From assembly GCF_000186865.1 (NCBI RefSeq), contig NW_008705569.1, positions 315,307 to 379,306 on the forward strand: 64,000 nt of DNA, in the 5' to 3' direction. This DNA is from Aureococcus anophagefferens. Taxonomy: Eukaryota > Sar > Pelagophyceae > Pelagomonadales > Pelagomonadaceae. Shown here one piece after another: positions 28,149 to 37,530 of the stretch. A program made the position numbers and the translations under genes. The notes below the pieces were generated by a model that did no database searches, was not told the origin of the DNA, and saw only the letters and a list, made by a program, of their open reading frames with translations. Numbering within the stretch: position 1 is the stretch's first letter; every line of letters starts with the position of its first letter.

Positions 28149-29384
28149 ATGCGCATCCTCGCGCTTCTCGTCGCGGCGGCCGGCGCCGACGACGACGCGG
28201 CGCAGCGGCGGCTCTGGGCCTGGGCCACGGCGCAGGGTGCCGACGTGTCGCGCATCGCCTCGCGCCACTTCCCCGGCCACGGCCGCGGCCTCGCGGCGCC
28301 GGCCTGCGAGGACGGCTGCGCCGACCTGCTCTTCTTCCTGCCGCCGTCGGTCCTCATGTCCTGCGCGGACCTCGTGGCGTCGGACTCGTTTCAACTGGCG
28401 CTCGGCATCACGAACGTCGACTGCAACGCGGCCGACTTCGACGCGGGCTTCTCCGCGGACAACCGGCTCAACGTGCTCGGCGCGTTCCTCGCGCACGAGG
28501 TGCTCCGCGGCGGGCGCTGGGCGCCCTACACGGACACGCTCGGCGAGCCGACGAGCCCGGCCTACGCCGTCGCGCGCGGCGCCCTCGGCGGCGAGGCGGC
28601 CTACGTCGTCGCCGCGCGCCGCGCCAAGGCCGCGTACCACGCGTCGTCCTACGCGTCGCGGCGCCTCGCGGCCGTGGCCGGCGACAACCTCGAGTTCGCG
28701 TCCATGGTCGCGGGCGCGTTCCGCCGCGGGAACGCGTCGCTCGACGTCGACCGGTGCCGCCGCGTCGCGCTCTGGGCGCTCTTCACGGTGCTCAACCGCG
28801 CCGTCGAATTGGGCGGCCGCCTGGGCTACTCGCTCGTGCCCTTCTGGGACATCATCAACCACGGCGCGCCCCGGCACTCGCGGCGCTTCGTCACGCTGCG
28901 CTACGACGACGGCTCCGTCGAGTACTTCCAGGACGGCTACCGCGGCGGCGAGCTCTTCCACAACTACTCGTTCCAGTCCGCGTGCCCCATGGACTGGGTC
29001 ACGACCTACGGCTTCGTGCCCGAGGACCTCGTCGCCGCGAGCGCGGCGCCGCCGGACGACAATGCCGAGAACGCGCTCGGCGTCTGGGCGCCGGGCTGCT
29101 CCGACGTCGTCGTCCGGGGCGTCACCTACTCCGTGCCGGGCGACGAGGCGGATTTGCTCGCGTTCGCGGCGGCGAGCGACGACGGCGCGCGCCTCGCGGC
29201 GACGGCGCTCGCCGCGCGCGCCGACGCGCTCCTGCCCGACGCGGCGCTCGCGGCCGGCGCCGCCGCGGCCGACGCGCTCGACCGCGACGCCGCCGTCGTC
29301 ATGCGCCTCGAGCGCCGCGCGCTCCTCCGCGCGCTCCGGCGCCTACCGCGCGGCGCGGGCGAGGATCCGCGGGGCGAACTCTAG
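28149..29384 (+). CDS. SET-domain methyltransferase-like protein, Rubisco-LSMT type
   Basis: The product has 411 residues from MRILALLVAAAGADDD, chosen because it begins with a signal peptide; the frame opens upstream at 27960. The core carries the late SET motifs VPFWDIINHGAPRHS and an aromatic YSFQSACPMDWVTTYGFVPED that corresponds to the NHS/ELxxxYGF element, with a helical C-terminal region as in Rubisco-LSMT/SETD3/SETD6. The canonical SET N-terminal GxG motif is not clear. A role as a protein (lysine or histidine) methyltransferase is family inference. Just upstream (28006-28047) an approximately 26-bp direct duplication of GGAGAGCTGCCACTCG is present. Confidence 0.72.
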   Translation: MRILALLVAAAGADDDAAQRRLWAWATAQGADVSRIASRHFPGHGRGLAAPACEDGCADLLFFLPPSVLMSCADLVASDSFQLALGITNVDCNAADFDAGFSADNRLNVLGAFLAHEVLRGGRWAPYTDTLGEPTSPAYAVARGALGGEAAYVVAARRAKAAYHASSYASRRLAAVAGDNLEFASMVAGAFRRGNASLDVDRCRRVALWALFTVLNRAVELGGRLGYSLVPFWDIINHGAPRHSRRFVTLRYDDGSVEYFQDGYRGGELFHNYSFQSACPMDWVTTYGFVPEDLVAASAAPPDDNAENALGVWAPGCSDVVVRGVTYSVPGDEADLLAFAAASDDGARLAATALAARADALLPDAALAAGAAAADALDRDAAVVMRLERRALLRALRRLPRGAGEDPRGEL

Positions 29385-29572
29385 TCCCCTTCGGTGGCGC
29401 TTGTGGTGTTTTATGTGGCGCATGTGGCGCATACTGTGACGCATGCCAAGACGCATCGCGAAGTGCATGGCGGCGTGCAATGGGAAATATCGACTTCATC
29501 ACGGCTGCACGGCCTCTCCCGGCGCGGCCGAGGTCCTCGAGCGTGGACCACCGACCGCGCCGCAGGGCAGCC

Positions 29573-31054
29573 ATGGCGTCGCAGGTGGCGTCGCGGCCGT
29601 CCGTGCGCTTCGAGTCGGGCGTGAAGCGCAAGTACAAGTTCCTGAGCGCCCTCGAGCAGATCAACCACGACTGCGTCTACAACCTCAAGCCGTCGAGCGC
29701 GTCGCCCGGCGTGGCCTGCTCCGCGGCCTACTGGGCCATCCCCTACGCCTCCGGCGGCGGCGGCCCCGTGCTCGTGTCGAAGATCGACGCCGTGGGCAAG
29801 ATGGAGCCCACGGAGGCGCCGCAGCGGTGCGTCGTCGGCCACAAGGCGGCCGTGCACCGCTGCGCGTTTAGTCCTTTCGACGACGGCCTGCTCTGCACGG
29901 CGTCCGACGACTCCTACGTCAAGGTCTTCCAGGTCGCGGGCGCCCTGGAACACCGCTACTGCGACGTCGAGGCGACGACCGTGGGCGCGCACGCGGGCGG
30001 CGCGCGCGAGCTCGCGTGGCACCCGTCCGCGGAGGGTCTGCTGCTCTCGGCGGGCGCGAGCGAGTGCTGCCTCTGGGACGTGGCGTCCCAGAAGAAGATC
30101 GCGGGCACTAGTGTCGACGCGGCGGTCCACGCCGTCGAGTGGTCCTACGACGGCGCGACCTACCTCGCGTCGTGCCGCGACCGCACCTTGCGGCTCTTCG
30201 ACGCGCGGACTGGCGCGGAGGGCTGGCGCTGCGAGCCCCACGGCGGGTCCCGCGCCTTCACGGCGCTCTGGGGCGGGCCCGGACACGCCGTGCTCAGCGC
30301 GGGCTCGGCCCAGCGCGGCGGCCGCGAGGTCTGCCTGCTCGACGCGCGCAAGGCGTCCGAGGGCCCCGTCTTCCGGAAGCTCGTCGACGCGCAGACGGGC
30401 GAGCTCATGCCCGTCTACGACGAGGACTCGAGCGTCCTCTGGGTCTGGGGCCGCGGGGACACGTCGGCGAAGCACTACGAGGTCGACGCGGCCGCGGCGA
30501 CGGCCGCCGACGCGTTCGACGCGGGCCAGGACTGGCGCACGGCGTCCGGCGCGGGCCCCCACTGCGGCGTCTGCGCGCTGCCCAAGTCGGCCTGCGACGT
30601 CATGGCGCTGGAGGTCATCAAGTTCCTCCGGCTCACGACGACGACCGTCGAGACCGTCGGCTTCTCCGTCCCGCGGACCGCGGAGCTCAAGGAATACTTC
30701 AACGACGACCTCTTCCGGGAGACGCGCGCGCGCATGTCGTCCATGGACGCCGAGTCCTGGGCCGGCGGCGAGGACGCGCCGCCCGTCCTCGCGAGCCGCC
30801 GGCCGTCGTCGAACCCGCCGCTCCTCTCGGAGCGCGTCGTCGAGCGCAAGGTCCTCAACACGGAGCTCGTCAACGACCGCCTCTCCACGGAGAAGCAGGA
30901 GCGCGACAACGACGACGCCGCCATGGACAACCTCTCGCGCCTCGCGACCCAGTACGAGAAGTTCAACGTCAACCGCTCCATGGGCGCGAAGCCGGGCGTC
31001 GACGCGCAGGTCGTCGACGGCGGCGAGGTGTCCGACTCCGAGTGGGACGACTAG
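29573..31054 (+). CDS. Coronin (actin-binding WD-repeat protein)
   Basis: The product has 493 residues from MASQVASRPSVRFESG, a single exon. The coronin N-terminal motif (SVRFESGVKRKYKFLSALEQ) is followed by WD blades (HKAAVHRCAFSPFDDGLLCTASDDSYVKVFQV; AGGARELAWHPSAEGLLLSAGASECCLWDV; VDAAVHAVEWSYDGATYLASCRDRTLRLFD) and the DUF1900-type segment (YDEDSSVLWVWGRGDTSAKHYEV). The C-terminus ends acidic (VSDSEWDD). Coronins regulate Arp2/3 and actin turnover. Confidence 0.92.
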   Translation: MASQVASRPSVRFESGVKRKYKFLSALEQINHDCVYNLKPSSASPGVACSAAYWAIPYASGGGGPVLVSKIDAVGKMEPTEAPQRCVVGHKAAVHRCAFSPFDDGLLCTASDDSYVKVFQVAGALEHRYCDVEATTVGAHAGGARELAWHPSAEGLLLSAGASECCLWDVASQKKIAGTSVDAAVHAVEWSYDGATYLASCRDRTLRLFDARTGAEGWRCEPHGGSRAFTALWGGPGHAVLSAGSAQRGGREVCLLDARKASEGPVFRKLVDAQTGELMPVYDEDSSVLWVWGRGDTSAKHYEVDAAAATAADAFDAGQDWRTASGAGPHCGVCALPKSACDVMALEVIKFLRLTTTTVETVGFSVPRTAELKEYFNDDLFRETRARMSSMDAESWAGGEDAPPVLASRRPSSNPPLLSERVVERKVLNTELVNDRLSTEKQERDNDDAAMDNLSRLATQYEKFNVNRSMGAKPGVDAQVVDGGEVSDSEWDD

Positions 31055-31222
31055 TGGAGGTGTCTCCCTCCCCCCCCCTTTAACGAAAGGCGTGCCCCGC
31101 CCCGGCCTGCCTGGCACATCGCGGCGACGGCGCGCGGCGAGGAACGCCACGGTAGCTCGCCACGTTCGGAGATGGGTCGCTCCTTACTTGTGGTGGCTCG
31201 GACCCGGGGGCGGCGCTCGCGC

Positions 31223-32413
31223 TCACGCGGCGTAGGGCACGGAGGAGTGGTGGAGGAAGATGCGCGGCTTGCCGTCGTCGTTGCGCTTGTAGCCGAACGT
31301 GTACTCGACCTTGGACTTGTCGCCCGTCGTGGCGCAGGTGAAGACGTAGGACCCCATGGCGATGGCGGACGGGCCGATGAGCTCGATGCCGTGGTTCGTG
31401 AAGACGACGTCCTTCCAGCCCTTGCCGCCGTTGATGGCGAAGCCCGCGTCCTCGGCGTAGCCGCCCTCGACGGCGTTGTTGCCGACGAAGTAGGACATGG
31501 CCTCCTCGCCCGTGGGGCGGAAGGGGTACTCGGCGGCCTTGGTGGGCTTGAAGAGGACCTGGGAGTGGCCGTAGCCGTAGAGCTCGCCCGCGGCGTCCGC
31601 GGCGGCGCCGACGTAGTCGCCCTTGTCGGCGTACGTCTTCGAGATCGTCTTGATGGCGTTGGCCCACTTGGCCTGGCAGTCGAGCACCTCCGCCTGCGTC
31701 ATCGCCGCGACGCCGGAAGACGCCGCGGGCGCGGACGAGTACGGCACGGACGAGTGGTGGAGGTAGATGCGGACCTTGCCGTCGGAGCAGCGCTTGTAGC
31801 CGAACGTGTACTCGACGCGGACCTCGGCCTTGGTCGTGGCGTCGGTGAAGATGTAGTAGCCCATGGCCGTGGCCGTGGGGCCGTTGAGGTCGACGCCGTG
31901 GTTGTGGAACACGACCTTCTCCCAGCCGTTGCCGCCGTTGATCGCGAAGCCCGCGTCCTCGTCGTAGCCGCCCTCGATGACGCTGCCGCCGACGAAGTAG
32001 GACATGGCGTCCTTGCCCGTGGCGCGGAAGGGGTACTCGGCCGCCTTCGTCGGCTTGAAGAGCACCTTCGTGAAGCCGTAGCCGTAGAGCTCGTTCGCCG
32101 CGCCCGCGGCCGCGCCGATGTAGTCGCCGCCGTCGGCGTAGATCGCGCTCGCGGCCACGATGGCGCCGGCCCAGGCCTCCTGGCAGGCGAGGACGTCCGC
32201 CTCGGTGACGGGCATGTTCGACGTGTCGAACTTCGCCGCCTTCTTCACGCCCACCTGCTCGCCGCCGACGACGACGTACGTGATCGGGGCGTCCATGACG
32301 GCCGACATCTGCATCGGCGAGGACGAGCGGCGGAGCGCCTGGCGGCGGGTGACCTGCGGCGCCGGCCGCAGCGCCAGCGCCGGAGCGAGGGAGAGGAGGA
32401 GGAGGGACTGCAT
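31223..32413 (-). CDS. Plastid-targeted protein with two tandem NTF2-like domains
   Basis: The product has 396 residues. MQSLLLLSLAPALALRPAP is an ER signal followed by a basic Ser/Arg transit segment, as in complex plastids. Two homologous domains follow, about 75-225 and 237-395, both with W..AI...S..YAD.GDY.GAAA.AA.ELYGYG, VLFKPTKAAEYPFR, MSYFVG, EDAGFAINGG.GW and EYTFGYKR. The two copies are highly similar, so the duplication is recent or under concerted evolution. The fold looks like NTF2/SnoaL or the CaMKII association domain; no enzymatic activity can be assigned. Confidence 0.82.
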   Translation of the reverse strand: MQSLLLLSLAPALALRPAPQVTRRQALRRSSSPMQMSAVMDAPITYVVVGGEQVGVKKAAKFDTSNMPVTEADVLACQEAWAGAIVAASAIYADGGDYIGAAAGAANELYGYGFTKVLFKPTKAAEYPFRATGKDAMSYFVGGSVIEGGYDEDAGFAINGGNGWEKVVFHNHGVDLNGPTATAMGYYIFTDATTKAEVRVEYTFGYKRCSDGKVRIYLHHSSVPYSSAPAASSGVAAMTQAEVLDCQAKWANAIKTISKTYADKGDYVGAAADAAGELYGYGHSQVLFKPTKAAEYPFRPTGEEAMSYFVGNNAVEGGYAEDAGFAINGGKGWKDVVFTNHGIELIGPSAIAMGSYVFTCATTGDKSKVEYTFGYKRNDDGKPRIFLHHSSVPYAA

Positions 32414-32617
32414 AGTTTCAACTCGGAGCGACGACGATTACGTAGTCGCAGTTTGAGGGCCTGGATCGAGAGGCCACGGAAGCACGCTCGACCTCGCTCG
32501 ACCTCGAGCGAGGTTCAACGAGAAGGGGATGAGAAGCCGATCCTCACGGTGCAGCTCGTGCCGATGGACCGTGCATAAAGCTTGCTAGCCGAGGCAAACG
32601 ACGCCACCCCATAAAAC
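32414..32617. promoter_or_regulatory. Divergent promoter, NTF2-like / PhzF genes
   Basis: These 204 bases lie between divergent starts. The segment is relatively AT-rich and contains GACCTCGCTCGACCTCGAGCGAGG, a partial palindrome near 32490-32513. Confidence 0.4.
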
Positions 32618-33574
32618 ATGATTACCTGTGCAACCGCGCTGCGCCGCGCTGCATCCGCTGCGCCGCAGCGGCGGCGCACCATCGCCTACGAGACGCTCGA
32701 CGTCTTCACCTCGAGCCGCTTCGGCGGCAACCCGCTGGCGGTCGTCTATGATCTAGAACAACGACTGACAAACATAGACATGCAGCATGTCGCCGCCGAA
32801 TTCGGCTACTCGGAGACGACCTTCGTGCTGCCGCCCAAGGACCCGCGGAACACGGCGCGCGTGCGCATCTTCTCGCCGACGGCCGAAATGCCGTTCGCCG
32901 GGCACCCCAACGTCGGCGTCGCGACGTCGCTCGCGTGGCGCGGCCAGGCCTTCGGCGCGCGCATCAAGGAATCCGTGCGGCTCGAGGAGGAGGCGGGGAT
33001 CGTGCCCGTGGAGATTCTGCGGTTCTACCTGGACGGCATGGCGACGGGCGCGATGCTCACGGCGCCCGAGCCCTTTTCCGTGCTCGAGCCGTCGCTGCCG
33101 GCGGCGGCGGTCGCCGCCTGCCTCGGCCTCGACGCGGCGGACGTCGACGAGGCGCGGCACCCGCCGCTCGTCGCGACGTGCGGCCTGCCGTTTATCATCG
33201 CGAGCCTCGACAGCCTCGTCGCGCTCGGCCGGTCGCGCGGCGCGCCGGACGGCTTCGCGCGGGCCCTCGCGTCGGGCGACTTGCCCGAGGCGGGGCCGCG
33301 GAAGGTGCTATGCTACGTGAGAGGCGACGACGACACGATCCGCTGCCGCATGCACCGGTCCGACGGGAGCGAGGACGCGGGGACGGGCTCGGCGAACTGC
33401 GCGCTCGTCGGTCTGCTCGCGAGCCTCGCGCCGGACGGAACCGCGTCCGCCGTGATCTCCCAGGGCGTCGAGATGGGCCGGCCGAGCGAGCTCCTCGGCG
33501 ACGCGACGCCGACGGCCGTGCGCATCGGCGGGAGCTGCGCGCCGGTCATGCGCGGCGAACTGCTCGGCTGGTAA
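32618..33574 (+). CDS. PhzF-family isomerase/epimerase
   Basis: The product has 318 residues. A basic, Arg/Ala-rich N-terminus (MITCATALRRAASAAPQRRR) suggests a mitochondrial transit peptide. The PhzF fold is indicated by YETLDVFTSSRFGGNPLAVV, the catalytic-type Glu66 in FGYSETTFVLPP, RIFSPTAEMPFAGHPNVGVA, and the C-terminal DAGTGSANCALVGLLA with GVEMGRPSEL. The family (PhzF, yeast YHI9) includes isomerases; the substrate here is unknown. The stop codon region is repeated downstream. Confidence 0.88.
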   Translation: MITCATALRRAASAAPQRRRTIAYETLDVFTSSRFGGNPLAVVYDLEQRLTNIDMQHVAAEFGYSETTFVLPPKDPRNTARVRIFSPTAEMPFAGHPNVGVATSLAWRGQAFGARIKESVRLEEEAGIVPVEILRFYLDGMATGAMLTAPEPFSVLEPSLPAAAVAACLGLDAADVDEARHPPLVATCGLPFIIASLDSLVALGRSRGAPDGFARALASGDLPEAGPRKVLCYVRGDDDTIRCRMHRSDGSEDAGTGSANCALVGLLASLAPDGTASAVISQGVEMGRPSELLGDATPTAVRIGGSCAPVMRGELLGW

Positions 33575-33666
33575 CACACTAGGTCGCACGATGCGCGGCG
33601 AACCGCTCGGCTGGTAACACATGGGGCCGGCGCTCCTACGCGCCCACGTACTCGGCTGGTAACACA
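33548..33666. repeat. Three partial copies of the PhzF stop-codon region
   Basis: The last 26 coding bases and the stop (ATGCGCGGCGAAC...GGCTGGTAACACA, 33548-33578) recur at 33591-33621, and the terminal CTCGGCTGGTAACACA recurs at about 33651-33666. The copies are direct and separated by unrelated spacers. They lie 3' of the PhzF gene and just before the stop of the convergent membrane protein gene. Confidence 0.75.
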
Positions 33667-33673
33667 AGGCAGG

Positions 33674-34299
33674 CTATGACGTCGCCGCGTCCACGTCGAC
33701 CGCCGCGTGCGCGCCGTCGTCGTCGTGGCCGAGCTCCTGGACGGTCCAGGCCCAGACGTCGGGCGACGCGCGGCCGTCCGGCGGGCCGAGGGACTCGGAG
33801 AGGTCCTCGCTCACGCGGTCGTGGAGGCTCGCGATGAGCTTTTCCTCGAAGGCTCGAGCGGCGCCTCGTCCGCGGGCGGCCGCCGCCGGCGCCGCGGCGG
33901 CGTCGCCGCGTTCGCCGCGATGCGCCGCGCGGACAGGGACACGGTCTCGAGGGCCGTCGCGCAGAGCCGCGTCAGGTCCGCGGCGTCGTCGCCGCGGGCG
34001 CCGAGCTCCCGCACCGCGCGCGCCGTCTCCGAGACCGTCGCGAGCGCCATCGCGGCCAGCTCCGCGAGCCGCGACGCCTGCGCGTCCCGCGGCAGGGCCC
34101 CGCGCCGCGCGCCGCCGCCCGCCTCGTCGAGCTCGCGCGCCGTCTCCAGCGTCAGGGTCCACTCGTCGCAGACGGACGCCGTAATCGCCTTCGGCGGCTT
34201 CCGCTTTCTGAGGTAGATGCGCACGGCTTCGCTGACGAAGTAGCCCAGCGAGAAGAAGCCCAGGCCGAAGAGCGTGCTCCGCGACGACCTGACGTCCAT
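33674..34299 (-). CDS. Small membrane protein, unknown; one intron or frameshift
   Basis: Reading from ATG 34299 gives MDVRSSRSTLFGLGFFSLGYFVSEAVRIYLRKRKPPK, a single N-terminal membrane segment with a basic flank, then helices (ELAAMALATVSETARAVREL). The C-terminal part (AFEEKLIASLHDRVSEDLSES to DVDAATS) is in a different minus-strand frame, so an intron or a one-base error lies between about 33850 and 33955. Possible GT- or GC-donor introns of 59-98 nt fit, but I cannot choose. No family recognised. Confidence 0.5.
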
Positions 34300-34586
34300 C
34301 CTTCGGAGCCTGAGCGGGGCAGCCTCGACGTTTAAAAGGGCACGATGCACTGACCTTGAAGTTTCAGCAAAGACACTTGATAATTATTATTATTATTCTT
34401 TATTTAGCGTCGGAGAAGCCGCATGCACAAGAGCACACACGGCCTATAGGTCCCGGACGGAAGAAGTTGAAGTAGGCGGGGCAGCTGCCCCCCAGCAGGG
34501 GCCGAAGGCCCACGGCCCGGGGGGAGGATCAGCTTCCCCTGATAACCCTTCAAGAAATTCTTCAAGAAAATCTTCAAGAAACTGTT
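34300..34586. other. Intergenic region with AT-rich tract and CTTCAAGAA repeats
   Basis: An AT-rich run (TAATTATTATTATTATTC) lies near 34380-34398. Three tandem 11-12-bp copies of CTTCAAGAAA occupy about 34548-34583, just past the TYW stop. In the adjacent minus-strand frame those repeats would encode FLED/FLEE/FLEG, so a slightly different 3' end of the TYW gene is conceivable. I see no separate gene. Confidence 0.45.
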
Positions 34587-36503
34587 TTACGAAGGCCTCG
34601 GACTTGGCCTCGGCGGCCGGCAGACGACGTCGGCGACGAGGTGGTGGACGCGGGGCGCGTAGTCCTTGACCCGCGACACGAAGGCGCAGTCGCAGGCCCA
34701 GGCGCCCCGGCCCGCGGCCGCGAACAGCCGCGCGAACTCGGCCGCGACGGCGGCGCCCCACGCGTCGAACTCCGCGCGGTCCGCCGCCGCCCCGTCCCCG
34801 CGGACCTTGACGTTCTCGTGGACGTGGCAGACGCCGCCCGCGTCCCTGAGCACGAGGCACGCGAGGGGCCAGCCCGCGCGGCTCGTTGGCGTGAGGCCGA
34901 GGCTCACGCGGTCCGCGAGCCCCGCGAGCTTCGGCGCCGCCGCCGCGTTGTCGCCCGCGTGGACCGCGTAGCGCGATGCGTCGACGCCGTTCGCAATCAG
35001 GTTCCGCCGCAGGGCCTCGGCCGTCCTCGGCGCCCACTCGCAGCAGTGCGCGAAGGCCGCGCCGCCCTTGATCAACAAAGGCAGCGAAAAGTAGCCGATG
35101 CCCGCGTAGAGGTCGACGACGGTCTCGCCGGCGCACGCAAAGGTCCCGTGGCGCATGCGCTCCGTGTTGTTGCCCTTGGCGAACATGGTCGCCGTCGCGT
35201 CGAAACCGTAAACGACGCCGCCCTCGCGGATCGCCACCCAGGCGTCGTCGGCGCCGCCCGGCCCCCGGAGCAGCGTCCGGTTCGAGCTCCGAATCCCGTC
35301 CGGCGCGACCTCGGCGTCGCGGAAGACCTTGGCGCAGCCCGCGGCCGTCGCCACCGCGTCCCAGAACTCGACGTCGTCGTCCGCCGCGGGCAGCGCCGCG
35401 GGCACGAGCAGCGCGTCGCCCCCGAGGCGCGTCCACTTGCCCGGGTGGAAGCCGGGGCACCGACTTTTGACCACATCCGCGAGCGACGGGCCGCCCCGCT
35501 TCTCGCGGAAGCGCTTCGCCGCCGGAAGCGCCACCGCGCGGACCACGACGAGCGCGTCCCCGTCCAGCGCGTCGACGACGGCGGCGCGGAGGGGGTGGTC
35601 CTCCATCTCGAGCGCGTCCGCGCCGTCGTCGGAGCAGGGCACGGCCAGCCCGCCGTCGCGCGGCGTCACGTTGAAGGCCTTGCGGAACGCGCCGCGAAGT
35701 TCGAGCGCGACCTTGACCGCCTTCGCCCGCGCCTTGTCGACGACGACCGCCGCGCAGGTCGTCGCCGCCGCGCCGTCGCCGCCCGCGAGGTCCCGCTCGA
35801 CGGCGGCGACCAACCTCGCGAGCTTCTCGCGGTCCGCCGCGAGGCGGGCCCGCGCGTCCTCGGTCCAGAGGTCGAGCTGGTCGCCCCGGGCGACGCCCCG
35901 CCCGCCGTCCGCGGACCAGGCGCCGAGGGGCGCGTCCATGGCGCCGCCGACGGACCGCACGGCGACGGCCGGCGCGCCGGGCGTCAAAGTGCAGCCGCTC
36001 TCGCGGTAGCCGCAGCCGACGGCGACGACGAGGAGCCGCTTCGCCGCGTCCAGGGACGCGCAGCGCACGTGGGCGATGGGCGGCTCGTACTTGAGGGCGC
36101 AGGTCCAGGCCTCGCCGCTCCGCTTCGCTTCCGCGGCGATGGCGTCGAGGCACCGCGCGACGTCCGCCGAAGCTACGCCGTCGTGGCTCATGAAGAGCCA
36201 CTTGCCGCGCCGCTTCTGGTCGCCGCGGCCCGCGGGCGACGCGTAGACGGCGCAGCGGCCGGCGCAGGTCGACGTCGTGAAGTAGCGCGCGTGCGCGTTG
36301 ACGGCGGCGACGAGCGGCCGCGCGGCGACGTCGACGCCGCCCGCCGGCGCCTTGTCGAGCGACGTGTCGTGGAGGCGCGCCATGGCGCGCGCGCGCGCCT
36401 CGACGAAGCACGCGCCGGGTTGCTGCATGTCTGTGGTCTGTGGTGGTGGCGGCTTGTGTGATAAGTCCGCGGCCTGTGGTGGCGGCTTCGGTGAGGCAGC
36501 CAT
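34587..36503 (-). CDS. TYW3-TYW2 fusion, tRNA-Phe wybutosine synthesis
   Basis: The product has 638 residues. The N-terminal part is TYW3-like (YFTTSTCAGRCAVY near 74, KWLFMSHD near 101), the methyltransferase step on yW-86. The C-terminal part is TYW2/TRM12-like: GNNTERMRHGTFACAGETVVDLYAGIGYFSLPLLIKGG with the SAM-binding DLYAGIGYF (about 436-444), then CCEWAPRTAEALRRNL, transferring the aminocarboxypropyl group. Fusions of wybutosine enzymes are known in plants and protists, and this two-module order makes consecutive pathway steps one polypeptide. The end is close to the expected TYW2 terminus (VKDYAPRVHHLVADVVC). Confidence 0.87.
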   Translation of the reverse strand: MAASPKPPPQAADLSHKPPPPQTTDMQQPGACFVEARARAMARLHDTSLDKAPAGGVDVAARPLVAAVNAHARYFTTSTCAGRCAVYASPAGRGDQKRRGKWLFMSHDGVASADVARCLDAIAAEAKRSGEAWTCALKYEPPIAHVRCASLDAAKRLLVVAVGCGYRESGCTLTPGAPAVAVRSVGGAMDAPLGAWSADGGRGVARGDQLDLWTEDARARLAADREKLARLVAAVERDLAGGDGAAATTCAAVVVDKARAKAVKVALELRGAFRKAFNVTPRDGGLAVPCSDDGADALEMEDHPLRAAVVDALDGDALVVVRAVALPAAKRFREKRGGPSLADVVKSRCPGFHPGKWTRLGGDALLVPAALPAADDDVEFWDAVATAAGCAKVFRDAEVAPDGIRSSNRTLLRGPGGADDAWVAIREGGVVYGFDATATMFAKGNNTERMRHGTFACAGETVVDLYAGIGYFSLPLLIKGGAAFAHCCEWAPRTAEALRRNLIANGVDASRYAVHAGDNAAAAPKLAGLADRVSLGLTPTSRAGWPLACLVLRDAGGVCHVHENVKVRGDGAAADRAEFDAWGAAVAAEFARLFAAAGRGAWACDCAFVSRVKDYAPRVHHLVADVVCRPPRPSPRPS

Positions 36504-36623
36504 CGGTCCTCGCCAGCGGCTCCTTCAGCTTACGACAGCAAGTTGCAGTCTCAGCTCGGCGTCTGGGGCAGCCCCGGCGTCGTCGGAAAGCGCCCGCCCC
36601 AGCGCCGAACGAACGCCGCAACC

Positions 36624-37528
36624 ATGGCGGACTTCGACTCGGACTTCAAGATCGACCGGAGCCTCCACTTCGACAAGGACGGCGAGCTGAAGACGCCCGA
36701 GGCGCTGATCTACCGCCCGCCCGGCGGCACCTACCCGGCGGCGGAGTTCCCCGACGGCACGCCGGCCTACGCGGCGGGCAACGCGTACCGCTGCCTCTGG
36801 CCGTCGGAGAACGACGACGAGGACCCGGAGTGGAAGCGCATGTTCATGACGGACACGGAGGACGACGAGCCGCCGATCGAGATGGTCACGCAGCAGATCC
36901 CGTACCTGAAACGCGAGATGGTCAAGCCCCGCAAGCGCAAGGGCGAGGCGTTCTGCGACGTCATGAAGCGCATGACCGACGGCTTGATCCCCGAGGACTT
37001 CGAGAAGGGCATCCCGTCCTACTTCGACGCGGCGCACCGCATGGAGCAGGGCAGCACAAGAGTGCGAAATTCCCAACTTCAAAGGCTCCGATCTCGGCCA
37101 TTTTCCACTCGTTTCGGCTGATTTTTGGACGAGCGATCATCTCTCGGAACGGTCTCGAAGCGTGGATGTGTTTTACGTAACGCGCGCGCGCGGAACACTC
37201 ACGTTGAAGCGACGTTGAATCACTCTTGTGCTGCCCAGGCATGGAGAAGAACTACCTCGCGCGGATGGCGCGGGGCTCCAAGTTCGCGGCGACGGACGTC
37301 GAGCTGGCCATGCTCAAGTGCCTGGAGATCTTCCGCAAAGTGAAGAAGCAGGACAAGAGCGGCGTCGAGGACGGCATCATCTGGATCTCCTGCGCGTTGT
37401 ACACGACGGCCTACGTCGACGACGTCCGCGTCAAGCCCAAGGGCGCGCCGCGCAAGACGAAGGCGGACCCGGACTTCGTCCCCGCGGACCCGGCGACGGT
37501 CGAGAACGCGACCCTCGAGCAGGAGTAA
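36624..37528 (+). CDS. Conserved-looking protein of unknown function, with introner
   Basis: Exons 36624-37038 and 37239-37528 give 234 residues; the join is C/GC (phase 1) reading AAHRMEKNYLARM. I do not recognise the family. The protein starts MADFDSDFKIDRSLHFDKDGEL and is acidic in the middle (DTEDDEPPIEM), then basic (KREMVKPRKRKGEAF). No signal peptide or membrane segment is seen. It is convergent with the metallophosphatase gene, whose stop is 2 bp away, and divergent to the TYW gene (120 bp). Confidence 0.82.
37039..37238 (+). mobile_element. Introner element 4 (GC-AG intron)
   Basis: This 200-nt intron has target duplications GCATGGAG at 37039-37046 and 37239-37246 and an element at 37047-37238, orientation B. 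The terminal inverted repeats are best preserved here: CAGGGCAGCACAAGAGTG at the left and the complement of CTGGGCAGCACAAGAGTG at the right, one mismatch at position 2. No GT in the duplication or at any frame-compatible position could be the donor, so a GC donor is required. Confidence 0.93.
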
Positions 37529-37530
37529 GG

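Noticed and set aside
34444..34620. Separate small gene encoding FLEDFLEEFLEG repeats.
   Set aside because: No start codon or independent context; it is best read as 3' flank of the TYW fusion, with a changed end as a minor alternative.
37039..37238. Coding reading of the introner, as in open frames ending [17 protein letters not shown].
   Set aside because: The same peptide occurs in many unrelated frames because it is the translated repeat. It interrupts conserved proteins and is removed by frame-consistent splicing.
36961..37242. GT donor inside the introner at AGA/GTGCGA instead of the GC donor.
   Set aside because: It shifts exon 2 out of frame and loses the conserved continuation MEKNYLARM.
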